From: Patulibacter medicamentivorans
Lineage (GTDB): Bacteria; Actinomycetota; Thermoleophilia; Solirubrobacterales; Solirubrobacteraceae
Assembly (NCBI RefSeq): GCF_000240225.1
Contig: NZ_AGUD01000244.1
Coordinates: 1 to 64,000, forward strand
Direction: 5' to 3'
DNA: 64,000 nucleotides
Below, piece by piece: positions 49,937 through 58,700 of this stretch. A model generated the notes under the pieces. The model searched no databases and had not been told where the DNA came from. It saw nothing but the letters and a program-made list of their open reading frames with translations. Each line of letters begins with the position of its first letter. The stretch's first letter is position 1. Made by a program: the position numbers and the translations under genes.

Positions 49937-50482
49937 TCAGCGGCGGACGCCGAACTGCTGCACGAAGGTCGCCCGCGGGCGACCGCTCGCGTGCCCGGGA
50001 GTCCCGGCGACGACGGCCAGGCCGGTGTCGCGGAAGCGCGGGTCGAGGATGTTCCTGCGGTGCTCGGAGGAGGCCATCCAGCCGGCGACGACGCGCCGCG
50101 GCGTCGATCGCCGACCGGTCGCCCAGGCGAGGTTCTCGGCCGCCCGCCACGATCGCCCGCGCCTGGGGTAGCCGCCGGCTCGCAGCCGCTCGACGAAGGT
50201 CGACCCGCCGGGCGTGGTGTGCGAGAAGAAGCCCTGGCGGACCATTTGGTGGGCGTAGTCGCGCGACAGCCGCTGCAGCGTCGATTGCACGTGCAGCGGT
50301 CGCAGCCCGGCCGCGGCGCGCTGCTCGCCGATCAGGCAGAGCGTGGCGGCGCGGACCTCGCGCAGCTGCGAGGCGGCCGCCGGCGTGTCGGCGCCGGGGC
50401 AGCCGGCGGCGCCGGCGGCAGGGGCCAGCAGCAGCAGCGCGGCGGTGACGGCGACAGCGCCGATCGAGGCGGTTCTGGGCAT
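49937..50482 (-). CDS. secreted CAP-domain protein
   Basis: A 181-residue exported protein with a signal peptide (hydrophobic VAVTAALLLLAPAAGAAG, likely cleavage near residue 25). The CAP (SCP/PR1) domain follows: LRPLHVQSTLQRLSRDYAHQM, GFFSHTTPGG and the conserved AAENLAWATG and GWMASSEHRRNILDPRF segments. The His in FFSH and Glu in AAEN and the SEHR His are the cavity residues. CAP proteins of bacteria are often of unknown role; some bind lipids or cut peptides. It is convergent with the ABC genes. Confidence 0.9.
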   Translation of the reverse strand: MPRTASIGAVAVTAALLLLAPAAGAAGCPGADTPAAASQLREVRAATLCLIGEQRAAAGLRPLHVQSTLQRLSRDYAHQMVRQGFFSHTTPGGSTFVERLRAGGYPRRGRSWRAAENLAWATGRRSTPRRVVAGWMASSEHRRNILDPRFRDTGLAVVAGTPGHASGRPRATFVQQFGVRR

Positions 50483-50601
50483 CGCGAGCGGGCCGGAGAA
50501 GGGGGAGCCGGCCGTTCCGCGGCGGATTGTCGCTGGTCGTCGCCAATCGCGCGACCCCCGATCGGCGAACGGCGGGGCGCTGGGCGCGGTCGACGGGCGG
50601 G

Positions 50602-50607
50602 TACCCT
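50602..50607 (+). promoter_or_regulatory. -10-like element of proA, leaderless type
   Basis: TACCCT ends 6 bases before the ATG at 50614, the same hexamer as for proB. Confidence 0.5.
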
Positions 50608-50613
50608 TGGTCG

Positions 50614-51891
50614 ATGGCCACTCCGACCGAGGTCCGCACCGTCACCGACGTGGCCCGGCAGGCACGCGCCGCCGGCCGCCGCCTGGCCGCCGTCGACACG
50701 CGCACGAAGGACGCGGCGCTGCACGCGATCGCCGACGCGCTGCAGGCACGGGCGCCGGAGATCCTCGAGGCCAACCGCCGCGACCTCGACAACGGTCGCG
50801 AGAGCGGGCTCAGCAGCGCCCTGATGGACCGGCTGGCGCTCGACGACGCGCGCCTGGCGAAGATCGCCGACGCCGTCCGCGACGTGATCGCGCTGCGCGA
50901 TCCGGTCGGCGAGACGATCGAGGGCTACCGCCTGCCCAACGGCCTCGACGTGGCCCGCCAGCGGATCCCGCTCGGGGTCGTGGCGGTCGTCTACGAGGCG
51001 CGCCCGAACGTCACGATCGACGCCGCGGCGCTGGCGATCAAGAGCGGCAACGCGATCGTGCTCCGCGGCTCCTCGAGCGCGCTGCACTCCAACGCGGTCC
51101 TCGCCCAGGTCGCCGCCGAGGCGGCCGAGAGCGCCGGCCTGCCCGAGCACAGCATCCAGATCGTCGGCGGCGGCGGCCGCGAGGAGCTGGCCGAGCTGGC
51201 GACCCAGGACCGCTACATCGACCTGATCGTGCCGCGCGGCGGCGAGGGCCTGAAGGCGGCCCTGAAGGGCGTCGCGACGGTGCCCGTGATCTTCGCCGCG
51301 GCCGGCGTCGGGCACGTCTACGTCGACGCCTCGGCCGACCTCGACCAGGCCGTCGAGATCGCCCAGAACAGCAAGGTCCAGCGGCCGAGCGCCTGCAACG
51401 CGGCCGAGACGCTGCTCGTCCACCGCGACGCGGCCGCGGCGTTCCTGCCCCGGATCGCCCGCCGGCTGGCCGACGACCAGGTCGAGCTGCGCGCCGACGA
51501 GGCCGCGCGGCCGCTGGTCGAGGGCCAGGGCACGCCGGTCGTCGCCGCCACCGAGCAGGACTGGGACACGGAGCACCTGGCGCTGATCCTGGGCGTGCGG
51601 GTCGTCGACGACGTCCACGCCGCGATCGACCACATCGAGACCCACGGCTCCGGCCACAGCGACGCGATCGTCGCCCGCGACGCCGGCGCCATCCGGGCCT
51701 TCGAGCGCGGCGTCGGCTCGGCCGCGGTCTACGTCAACGCGTCGACCCGCTTCACCGACGGCGGCGAGTTCGGGATGGGGGCGGAGATCGGCATCTCGAC
51801 CCAGAAGCTGCACGCCCGCGGGCCGATCGGCCTGCGCGAGCTGACGACCTACCGCTACCTCGTGCGCGGCGACGGCCACGTCCGCTCCTGA
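50614..51891 (+). CDS. proA: gamma-glutamyl phosphate reductase
   Basis: A 425-residue NADPH-dependent reductase of the proline pathway (gamma-glutamyl phosphate to glutamate semialdehyde). It belongs to the aldehyde-dehydrogenase superfamily. The catalytic Cys261 is in PSACNAAETLLVH. VYEARPNVTIDAAALAIKSG and the glycine-rich VPRGGEGLK segment are diagnostic. The length is normal. The TACCCT -10-like element 6 bases before the ATG matches that of proB, suggesting parallel expression. It leads the proA-nadD-rsfS group. Confidence 0.96.
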   Translation: MATPTEVRTVTDVARQARAAGRRLAAVDTRTKDAALHAIADALQARAPEILEANRRDLDNGRESGLSSALMDRLALDDARLAKIADAVRDVIALRDPVGETIEGYRLPNGLDVARQRIPLGVVAVVYEARPNVTIDAAALAIKSGNAIVLRGSSSALHSNAVLAQVAAEAAESAGLPEHSIQIVGGGGREELAELATQDRYIDLIVPRGGEGLKAALKGVATVPVIFAAAGVGHVYVDASADLDQAVEIAQNSKVQRPSACNAAETLLVHRDAAAAFLPRIARRLADDQVELRADEAARPLVEGQGTPVVAATEQDWDTEHLALILGVRVVDDVHAAIDHIETHGSGHSDAIVARDAGAIRAFERGVGSAAVYVNASTRFTDGGEFGMGAEIGISTQKLHARGPIGLRELTTYRYLVRGDGHVRS

Positions 51892-51907
51892 GCGGCAGGA
51901 GCGCGCG

Positions 51908-52525
51908 GTGCGGATCGGGCTGCTCGGCGGCACCTTCAACCCGCCCCACCTCGGCCACCTGGTGCTGGCCGAGTGCGCGCGCGACGCGCTCGGCCTGGAC
52001 CGGGTGCTGCTGGTGCTGGCCCCGCGGCCGCCGCACAAGGTCGTCGACGGCGACCCGGGGCCGGAGGAGCGGCTGGCGCTCTGCCACGCGGCGGTCGCCG
52101 GCGAGGAGCAGCGGCTCGAGGTCTGCGACGTCGAGCTGCACCGCGCGGGCCCGTCCTACACCGCCGACACGCTCGCCGAGCTGCGGGCGCTGCGGCCCGA
52201 CGACGAGTTCGTGCTGCTGCTCGGGGGCGACGCCGCGGCCGGCCTCGGATCGTGGCACCGGCCCCACGACGTGCTGGCGTTCGCGGCGATCGGGGTCGCG
52301 GAGCGCGGCGACGACGATCACGAGCGGGCCCGCGCGGCGCTGCGGGAACTCGGCGCCGAGGAGCGGCTGCTGCCGTTCGCGATGCCCGCGATGGCCCTCT
52401 CCTCGACCCTGATCCGCGCCCGCGTGCGGGCGGGCAGGACCATCCACCACCTGGTTCCCGGCGGGGTCGAGCAGCGCATCGTCGCCCGGGGGCTCTACCG
52501 TGTGCCCCAGGGCCGCGCCGCGTAG
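51908..52525 (+). CDS. nadD: nicotinate-nucleotide adenylyltransferase
   Basis: A 205-residue nucleotidyltransferase that makes deamido-NAD from nicotinate mononucleotide and ATP. The HxGH motif is in GGTFNPPHLGHLVLAE (His14, His17), and the C-terminal SSTLIRARVRAG is the ISSTxIR-type signature. GTG start 17 bases after proA. rsfS begins 25 bases downstream, the usual nadD-rsfS pair. Confidence 0.94.
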   Translation: MRIGLLGGTFNPPHLGHLVLAECARDALGLDRVLLVLAPRPPHKVVDGDPGPEERLALCHAAVAGEEQRLEVCDVELHRAGPSYTADTLAELRALRPDDEFVLLLGGDAAAGLGSWHRPHDVLAFAAIGVAERGDDDHERARAALRELGAEERLLPFAMPAMALSSTLIRARVRAGRTIHHLVPGGVEQRIVARGLYRVPQGRAA

Positions 52526-52550
52526 CAGGGCGGGGCGGGCCGACTTCCTC

Positions 52551-53009
52551 ATGAGCAAGCGCACCTACATCTCCGCCGACGCGGGTCCCGAGACGTCCGA
52601 CGACGTCCTGCCGCCCGACCCCGAGCTGGAGGGGCTGGTCGGCCGGATCGCCGAGCTGGCCTCGGAGCGCAAGGCCCAGGATCCGGTCGCCGTCGACCTG
52701 CGCGGCGCGTCGGCCTACACCGACGCGTTCGTGATCCTGACCGGCAACACCGATCGCCAGGTCAAGGCGATCCACGACGCGATCCACGAGGGCCTCAAGC
52801 ACGACGGCGAGCGGCGGCTGCCGCGGCGCGTCGAGGGGGTCCAGGAGGCGCGCTGGATCCTGCTCGACTACGGCGACGTGGTCGTCCACGTCTTCGTTCC
52901 CGAGACCCGCGACTTCTACCGCCTGGAGTCGCTCTGGGGCGATCGCCCGCGGTTCGACATCGCGCACCACTTCGGCCCGCCGGAGCCCGCGTCCGGCGAC
53001 GAGGGCTGA
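52551..53009 (+). CDS. rsfS: ribosomal silencing factor RsfS
   Basis: A 152-residue RsfS/Iojap protein that binds L14 and blocks subunit joining in starvation. The conserved region is visible: VDLRGASAYTDAFVILTGNTDRQVKAIHDAI, GVQEARWILLDYGDVVVHVF and the RDFYRLESLWGD end. The N-terminal 35 residues and acidic tail extend beyond the core. ATG 52551 was chosen. It ends the proA-nadD-rsfS group. Confidence 0.94.
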   Translation: MSKRTYISADAGPETSDDVLPPDPELEGLVGRIAELASERKAQDPVAVDLRGASAYTDAFVILTGNTDRQVKAIHDAIHEGLKHDGERRLPRRVEGVQEARWILLDYGDVVVHVFVPETRDFYRLESLWGDRPRFDIAHHFGPPEPASGDEG

Positions 53010-53072
53010 GACCCCCCGAACGATCGTCCAGCGCCCGTCGCCGCGGGTGGCGTGAGCGCGGACCGCTTCCCG

Positions 53073-53078
53073 TACCCT
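53073..53078 (+). promoter_or_regulatory. -10-like element of the glycosidase-like gene
   Basis: TACCCT ends 7 bases before the GTG at 53086. Confidence 0.5.
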
Positions 53079-53085
53079 TTCGCGG

Positions 53086-54198
53086 GTGCCTACGTCCCAT
53101 CCGGTCGGGCCGCGCCAGACGGCTGCGCGCCCGCGAACGCTCACGCTGCTGCTGCTCCTGCTGACCGCCGCGACCCCCGCCCTCGCGCTTCCCGCCGGCG
53201 CCTCGGCGATGGCCAAGGGCCTCGCCGACGAGGTCACCGCGCGCGGTGACGACCCGACGCTCCGCGGCGAGTTCTTCAAGGTCGCCAAGGACGCGAACGT
53301 CACCTTCGCCCGCACCTTCATCCACTGGGACGGCAAGCACGCCTTCCCGTTCCCGCACGAGGTCGCCTCGATCCGCCGGATGGCGACCGAGGGCGCCGCG
53401 GCCGGGATCGACACCCTCTTCGTCAGCTTCAACGGCGAGCTGGGGACGCTCTACAAGACCGACGCCCGCAAGGTCAGCCTGAAGCGCTACCGGACCCTGG
53501 TGCGCAAGTCGGTGACGGCGCTGAAGGGCCTGCCGGTCAAGCTCGTCTGGTCGCCGTGGAACGAGTCGAACTACCAGACCCAGCTGCCGAAGAAGCACGG
53601 CCCCGAGATCTGGCGCAAGATGCAGAACATCGCCTACGACGAGGTCAAGAAGCAGACCCCGAAGGCGCTGGTCGTCGCCGGCGAGCTGGCCCCCTACGCC
53701 CGCAGCACCAAGAAGTCGTCGAACCCCGGACCGTTCCTGCGCGAGGCCCTGGGCCTGGACAAGAGCTGGAAGCCGCGCAAGGGCACCCGGACCAAGGACT
53801 ACGCCGTCAAGGCCGACGCCTTCACGATCCACTCCTACGACTACAAGAACAACCCGGCCAAGCGCCTGCGCAGCAACGACATGTGGACGATCCGCAACCT
53901 GTCGACGCAGCGCACGCTGCTGCGGCGGGCGGCGAAGACGAAGCGGATCCCCGGCTCGGCGGTCAAGCGGCTCTACATCACCGAGTTCGCCTACATCTTC
54001 AAGACCAGCAGCCAGACGATCCCGGACACCACCGCCGCCAGCTGGCTGCAGAGCGCCTGGAACATCGCGGCCAAGAACGGCATCCGCGGGCTGCTCTGGT
54101 TCAACGTCCGCGACCCGCAGGCGATCTTCTTCTCCGGGCTCAAGGACGAGGCGGGCAACGACCGCGCGGTCCTGCCGGTCTTCACCAACCTGAAGTAG
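53086..54198 (+). CDS. secreted glycoside hydrolase-like protein (clan GH-A fold)
   Basis: A 370-residue exported protein. The signal covers about residues 17-42 (LTLLLLLLTAATPALA core). The rest looks like a TIM-barrel glycosidase: FARTFIHWDG and SIRRMATEGAAAGIDTLFVSF are barrel repeats. LVWSPWNESNY (Glu160) fits the acid/base N-E pair after strand 4, and RLYITEFAYIF (Glu300) the nucleophile at strand 7 of clan GH-A (GH5/GH39-like). The two glutamates are 140 residues apart, as expected. The substrate is unknown; a plant- or envelope-glycan enzyme is possible. GTG start is supported by the -10-like element. Confidence 0.75.
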   Translation: MPTSHPVGPRQTAARPRTLTLLLLLLTAATPALALPAGASAMAKGLADEVTARGDDPTLRGEFFKVAKDANVTFARTFIHWDGKHAFPFPHEVASIRRMATEGAAAGIDTLFVSFNGELGTLYKTDARKVSLKRYRTLVRKSVTALKGLPVKLVWSPWNESNYQTQLPKKHGPEIWRKMQNIAYDEVKKQTPKALVVAGELAPYARSTKKSSNPGPFLREALGLDKSWKPRKGTRTKDYAVKADAFTIHSYDYKNNPAKRLRSNDMWTIRNLSTQRTLLRRAAKTKRIPGSAVKRLYITEFAYIFKTSSQTIPDTTAASWLQSAWNIAAKNGIRGLLWFNVRDPQAIFFSGLKDEAGNDRAVLPVFTNLK

Positions 54199-54208
54199 CG
54201 CGGCACCG

Positions 54209-54235
54209 GGGCGCGCGGCCGCTCGCCGCGCGCCC
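54209..54235 (+). terminator. terminator after the glycosidase-like gene
   Basis: A perfect 11-bp stem (GGGCGCGCGGC/GCCGCGCGCCC) with a 5-base loop, 10 bases after the stop. Confidence 0.85.
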
Positions 54236-54311
54236 TCGCGGTCCCGGGTCGCCGGGGTCGATGTGGGACGATCGCCGCCTCGCGGCGCCCACCACGACCT
54301 CCCCGGATCCC

Positions 54312-55004
54312 ATGACTGCATCGACTCCCTCCCTCCGTCGCGACGGCGACGTGCGCGTCCTCGACCTCGGCGACGGCGAGAACCGCTTCAACCCCGACTG
54401 GCTCGGCGCCGTCGGCGCGCTGCTGGACGAGGTCGAGGCGGCCCCGGCCCCGCGGGCCCTGGTCACGACCGGCAGCGGCAAGATCTGGTCCAACGGGCTC
54501 GACCTCGACTGGATGGGCGCCAACCCCGACGCGATCCCCGGGTTCGTCGATCAGGTCCACGACCTGCTCGCGCGGGTGCTGGTGCTCGGCGTCCCGACGG
54601 TCGCCGCGATCCAGGGCCACGCCTTCGCCGGCGGCGCGATGCTGGCGATCGCCCACGACCACCGGATCATGCGCGCCGACCGCGGCTTCATCTGCCTGCC
54701 CGAGGTCGACATCCGGATCCCGTTCTCGCCGGGGATGACCGAGCTGCTGGTCGCGCGGCTGCCGGTCTGGACGAGCAACGAGGCGCTGACCACCGGACGT
54801 CGCTACGGCGGGACCGACGCCGCGGCCGCGCGGGTCGTCGACGAGGCGGTGGCCGAGGACGAGCTGCTGCCGCGGGCGATCGAGCGCGCCGCCGGGCTGG
54901 CGGGCAAGGACCCGGCGACGCTGGCCGCGATCAAGCAGCGGCTCTACGCGCGGGCGGCGACGGCGCTGCGCGACCGCGACGCCAACCAGCTGCGCCAGGG
55001 CTGA
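54312..55004 (+). CDS. crotonase-fold protein, enoyl-CoA isomerase-like
   Basis: A 230-residue crotonase-family protein. TTGSGKIWSNGLDLDWM (about 56-72) and IQGHAFAGGAMLAIAHDHRIMR (about 100-121) are the two oxyanion-hole segments. The form with KIWSNGLDLDW and LPEVDIRIPFSPGM (about 135-148) resembles the small delta(3),delta(2)-enoyl-CoA isomerases of plants and actinobacteria more than hydratases; a conserved Glu in PEVD fits. It probably acts on unsaturated acyl-CoA in beta-oxidation. It is short for the family but complete. It is unrelated in detail to the crotonase at 6716. Confidence 0.87.
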   Translation: MTASTPSLRRDGDVRVLDLGDGENRFNPDWLGAVGALLDEVEAAPAPRALVTTGSGKIWSNGLDLDWMGANPDAIPGFVDQVHDLLARVLVLGVPTVAAIQGHAFAGGAMLAIAHDHRIMRADRGFICLPEVDIRIPFSPGMTELLVARLPVWTSNEALTTGRRYGGTDAAAARVVDEAVAEDELLPRAIERAAGLAGKDPATLAAIKQRLYARAATALRDRDANQLRQG

Positions 55005-55306
55005 GCCGGGCGCTCAGCCGGCGAGCGGCGCCGTCGTCGGCGGCGAGCCGCTCGCGCGCTCGCTGCCGGCGCAGGCGCGAGCGCCCGATCGTGCACGGCG
55101 GCGCTGGGCGAGCGCGTCAGCGGCGAGCAGCGAAGCGACGAGCGCCGATTCCGAGGTGGTGGGGGCGAGGGAGGAGCGAAGCATGCATCGATGGTCGCAA
55201 CCGCCGGCCCGCCTGTCGCTGGCCCGCTGTCCAAGCCGGCCGCGGCGGCCGTCGCCCGCCCGTCGGACGCCGTGCGGGCGCCCCGCTCGCGCGGCGCCGG
55301 GCCGGA
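55005..55306. other. GC-rich gene-free stretch
   Basis: About 300 bases with no convincing gene. The first 50 bases hold a terminator hairpin; the rest is low-complexity GC-rich sequence with many GCGAG/GAGCG words and no open frame with codon bias like a gene. Confidence 0.5.
55021..55055 (+). terminator. terminator after the crotonase gene
   Basis: A 9-bp stem GCGAGCGGC/GCCGCTCGC (55021-55029 and 55047-55055) with a 17-base loop, 16 bases after the stop. Confidence 0.55.
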
Positions 55307-55702
55307 TCAGGTCGTGTGGACGATCAGGACCGACGCGCCCGCGTGGTGCGAGATCTTGTCGGGGACCGATCCGAGCAGGAAGCGCTTGGTGCCGGTCATG
55401 CCCTTGTTGCCGACCACGATCAGGTCGCCGCCGACGCGATCGGCGAGGGCGATGATGACCTCGGCCGGATCGCCGGGCTGCGCGTGGGTGCGGACGTCGG
55501 AGATCCCGCCCTCGCGGACGACGGCCTCGGCGTCGCGCAGGAGCGTGTCGATCGCGTCACCGGCGGACGGCGTGGCCTGCGGGTCGTGGGCGGTGACGAT
55601 CTCGACCGACGATCCTCCCGCGGCGGCGAGCCGGACCGCGTGACGCAGCGCCACCAGGGCGGTCTCGGATCCGTCGGTCCCCACCACGATCTTCTTGAAC
55701 AC
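55307..55702 (-). CDS. universal stress protein (UspA family)
   Basis: A 131-residue single-domain Usp. The ATP-binding pattern GNKGMTGTKRFLLGSVPDKI (G-2x-G-9x-G-S/T) is intact, and the N-terminus KKIVVGTDGSETALVAL is typical. It is a cytoplasmic stress protein, probably ATP-binding. The GTG start at 55702 follows a probable promoter with TATGAT about 55 bases upstream on the minus strand. hrpA ends about 100 bases upstream, with a terminator between. Confidence 0.92.
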   Translation of the reverse strand: MFKKIVVGTDGSETALVALRHAVRLAAAGGSSVEIVTAHDPQATPSAGDAIDTLLRDAEAVVREGGISDVRTHAQPGDPAEVIIALADRVGGDLIVVGNKGMTGTKRFLLGSVPDKISHHAGASVLIVHTT

Positions 55703-55756
55703 CGCTCACGACTCCCTTCGCCGACGACCACCACGGCCATCGTGCGCTCCGGCGCG

Positions 55757-55762
55757 ATCATA
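55757..55762 (-). promoter_or_regulatory. -10 element of the Usp gene
   Basis: On the minus strand TATGAT, the closest match to consensus TATAAT in this part of the window, 54 bases before the GTG. This implies a normal leader. Confidence 0.45.
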
Positions 55763-55775
55763 GAGCGGTCGGAGG

Positions 55776-55799
55776 CGGCCGGCCGGGGCGGGCCGGCCG
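55776..55799 (-). terminator. terminator after hrpA
   Basis: A 9-bp stem CGGCCGGCC/GGCCGGCCG with a 6-base loop that starts directly after the hrpA stop codon. Confidence 0.75.
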
Positions 55800-58700
55800 T
55801 CAGGCGCCGGGACGAGGGAGCTCGTCGAGCGCCCGCCGGATCCGCTTGGCGGAGACCGGTCCGCCGCGCCCGCCCGCGAAGCCCTGGGCGAAGTGCGTCA
55901 GCCGCAGCTCCTCGATCATCCACGGGATCTCCGCCAGCGCCGGCGGGCGCGGCGTCCCGGCCGGCCACGACTCGACCCGCTCGCGGTAGGCCCGCTCGAG
56001 CTCGTGGATCGCGCTCATCCGGTCGCGATCCTGGGCGACGGTGTCGGGCAGCCGCTCCAGCCGGCGGGCGGCGCCCTGGACGTAGCGCAGGACGTCGGGC
56101 AGCCGCCGCGGGCCGCTGTCGGTCACGAAACCCGGCCGGACCAGCCGCCGCAGCTGGGCTTCGACGTCGCGCAGGGCGGGACCGAACGCGGCCTCGGTCG
56201 CCGGCTGCAGGGAGAGGTCCTCGAGCCGCCGGCGGACGTCGCGCTCGGCGTCGACGATCAGCACCACCTGCTGGAGGACCTTCGGCGCGGCGCCGGGCAG
56301 GCGGGCGGCGACGTCGGCTCGCAGCGCGGCGAACGCCGCCGCGTCCCAGACCGGCCCGCCCGCGAACCGCAGCAGCCCGTCGACCGTTCCCACCACGACG
56401 TCCTCGAGCAGCGCGTCGACGCTGCCGTGCGGGGCGGTCGCGAGGATCAGCTGGGTGCGGGCGTCGAGGCCCTTGGGCAGCTGGCGGGCCGGCGACGGGA
56501 CGGTCAGCAGCAGCAGCCGGCGGGTGCCCCGCCACATCGCCTCGGCCTGCGCCGCGGGCGTGTCGAGGACCCGGACCCCGACGCTGTCGCCCTCGTCGAC
56601 CAGCGTCGGGTAGGCGCGGATCGTGTCGCCGGTCCCGGGCAGCGCGATCGACCGCGGCAGCGCGCCGATCGTCCAGTCGCGGAGCCCGTGGCGCTCGATC
56701 GACGGCGTCGCCGCGGCCAGCGCGGCGCGCAGCTTCGGCTGGACCTGGGCGCGCAGCTGCGCCAGGTCGTGGCCCTCGGCGATCAGCGCCGGCGGGTCCT
56801 GCTCGTCGTCCTCGACCCGGAAGCTCATCCGCAGGTGCCCGGGCAGCTTGCCGACGTCGAGCATCGCCGGGCGGACCTGGGTGGGGGGGTGCCAGGGTCC
56901 GGCGTTCAGCTCGCGCGCCAGCGCGACCGGCAGCGGGGCGCTGCGGGGGGTCATCCGCTGGAGGATCCGCTCGACCGTCTCGGGGATCGGGACCAGCTCG
57001 CGCCGGACCTCCTTCGGCAGCAGCCGCAGCAGGGTGGTGACCAGCTCGCGCCGGAAGCCGGGGACCAGCCACTCGAAGCCGATCGGCTGCAGCTGGGGGA
57101 GCACCTTCAGCGGGACGTGGGCGGTGACGCCGTCGTGCTCGCTGCCCGGCTCGAAGCGGTAGCTGAGGCGGAGCGTGATGTCGCCCTGCTTCCAGGCGGT
57201 CGGGCGCAGCCGGGCGTCGGTCAGGTCGCCCTCGGGCTGGGCCTGCTCGTGGATCAGCAGCTCGCGGGGGTAGACGAGCAGGTCGGGCCGGCGCTCGCGC
57301 TCGTCGCGCCACCAGCGATCGAACTCGACGCCGCCGACGACCGCGGGCGGGACCCGCTGGTCGAAGAAGTCGAACAGGACCTCGTCCTCGACCAGCAGGT
57401 CGCGCCGGCGGGCCCGCTCCTCGATCGCCTCGACCTCGGCGATCCGGCGCGCGTTCTCGGCCAGGATCTCGGCCCCGCCGGCGCGGCCGCCGTCCCAGTC
57501 GCCCTCGACCAGCGCCGAGCGCAGGAAGATCTCGCGGGACACCGCGGGATCGAGGCGCCCGTACTGGACGGTGCGCCCCGCCACCACCGGCAGGCCGTAG
57601 AGGATCGCCCGCTCGGTCGCGACCACCGAGCCGCGCTTGCGGTCCCAGCGCGGCTCGGCGTAGGTGCGCTTGATCAGGTGCTCGGCCAGCGGCTCGATCC
57701 AGCCCGGCTCGATCCGGGCGGCGGTGCGGCCGAACAGCCGCGAGGTCTCGACCAGCTCCGACACCATCACCCAGGCGGGCGGCCGCTTCGCCAGCGCCGA
57801 TCCGGGGAACAGCTGGAAGCGGGCGTTGCGCGCGCCGATGAACTCCGGCCGCGGCGGTCGCCCCTTCGGCGGCTTGGGGCGGCCCTTGCCGGCCGGCTCC
57901 TTGACGTCCTTCAGGCCGATGTGCGACAGCAGGCCCGAGAGCAGCGCGACGTGGATCCGCTCGGCGTCGGCGGCCGCGATCCGGTCCTCGGGGTCGCCCT
58001 CGCCGAGCCGCTCCTCGGCCCGGGCGTCGCGGGGCACGGTGATCCCGACCTGCTTGGCGGCTTGGCGCAGCTGGGCGACGAGGTCCTGCCACTCGCGGAT
58101 CCGCAGGTAGTGCAGGTACTCGTTCTTGGTCCGCTTGCGGAACTGGTTGCCCGACAGCGCCCGCTGCTGCTCGCGCAGGTACCGCCACAGGTGCAGGTAG
58201 GCCAGGAAGTCCGAGCGCGGGTCCTTGAAGCGCGCATGGGCCTGGTCGGCCGATCCCTGCTCCTCCTGGGGGCGCTCGCGCGGGTCCTGGATCGAGAGCG
58301 CGGCCGCGATCACGATCACCTCGTCGGTGCAGCCCAGGCGGTCGGCCTCGAGCACCATCCGCGCCATCCGCGGGTCGACCGGCAGCCCGGCCAGCTTGCG
58401 GCCGATCGGGGTCAGGCGCGAGCCGCGTCGGGTCGCGGCTCCGGCGGCGTCGGCCCGCTCCTCGCCGTCGACCGCCAGCGCGCCCAGCTCCTCCAGCAGC
58501 AGCACGCCGTCGCGGATCTGACGGCCGTCGGGCGGCTCCAGGAACGGGAAGTCCTCGATCGCGCCGAGCTCGAGCGCGGCCATCTGCAGGATCACCGAGG
58601 CCAGGTTGGTGCGCAGGATCTCGGGGTCGGTGAACTCGTCGCGACCCTCGAAGTCCTCCTCCGAGTAGAGCCGGATGCAGACGCCGTCGGAGGTCCGCCC

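Noticed and set aside
39274-50482. A defence island or prophage covering both interruptions of the rplU-rsfS series
   Set aside because: No integrase, phage structural, restriction-modification or transposase genes are seen. Only the DUF559-type gene has a defence-like domain, so calling an island is not supported.
55005-55306. A minus-strand frame starting MDSGPATGGPAV near 55234
   Set aside because: It runs into the crotonase gene and is Arg/Ser/Ala low complexity, without promoter, Shine-Dalgarno sequence or domain.
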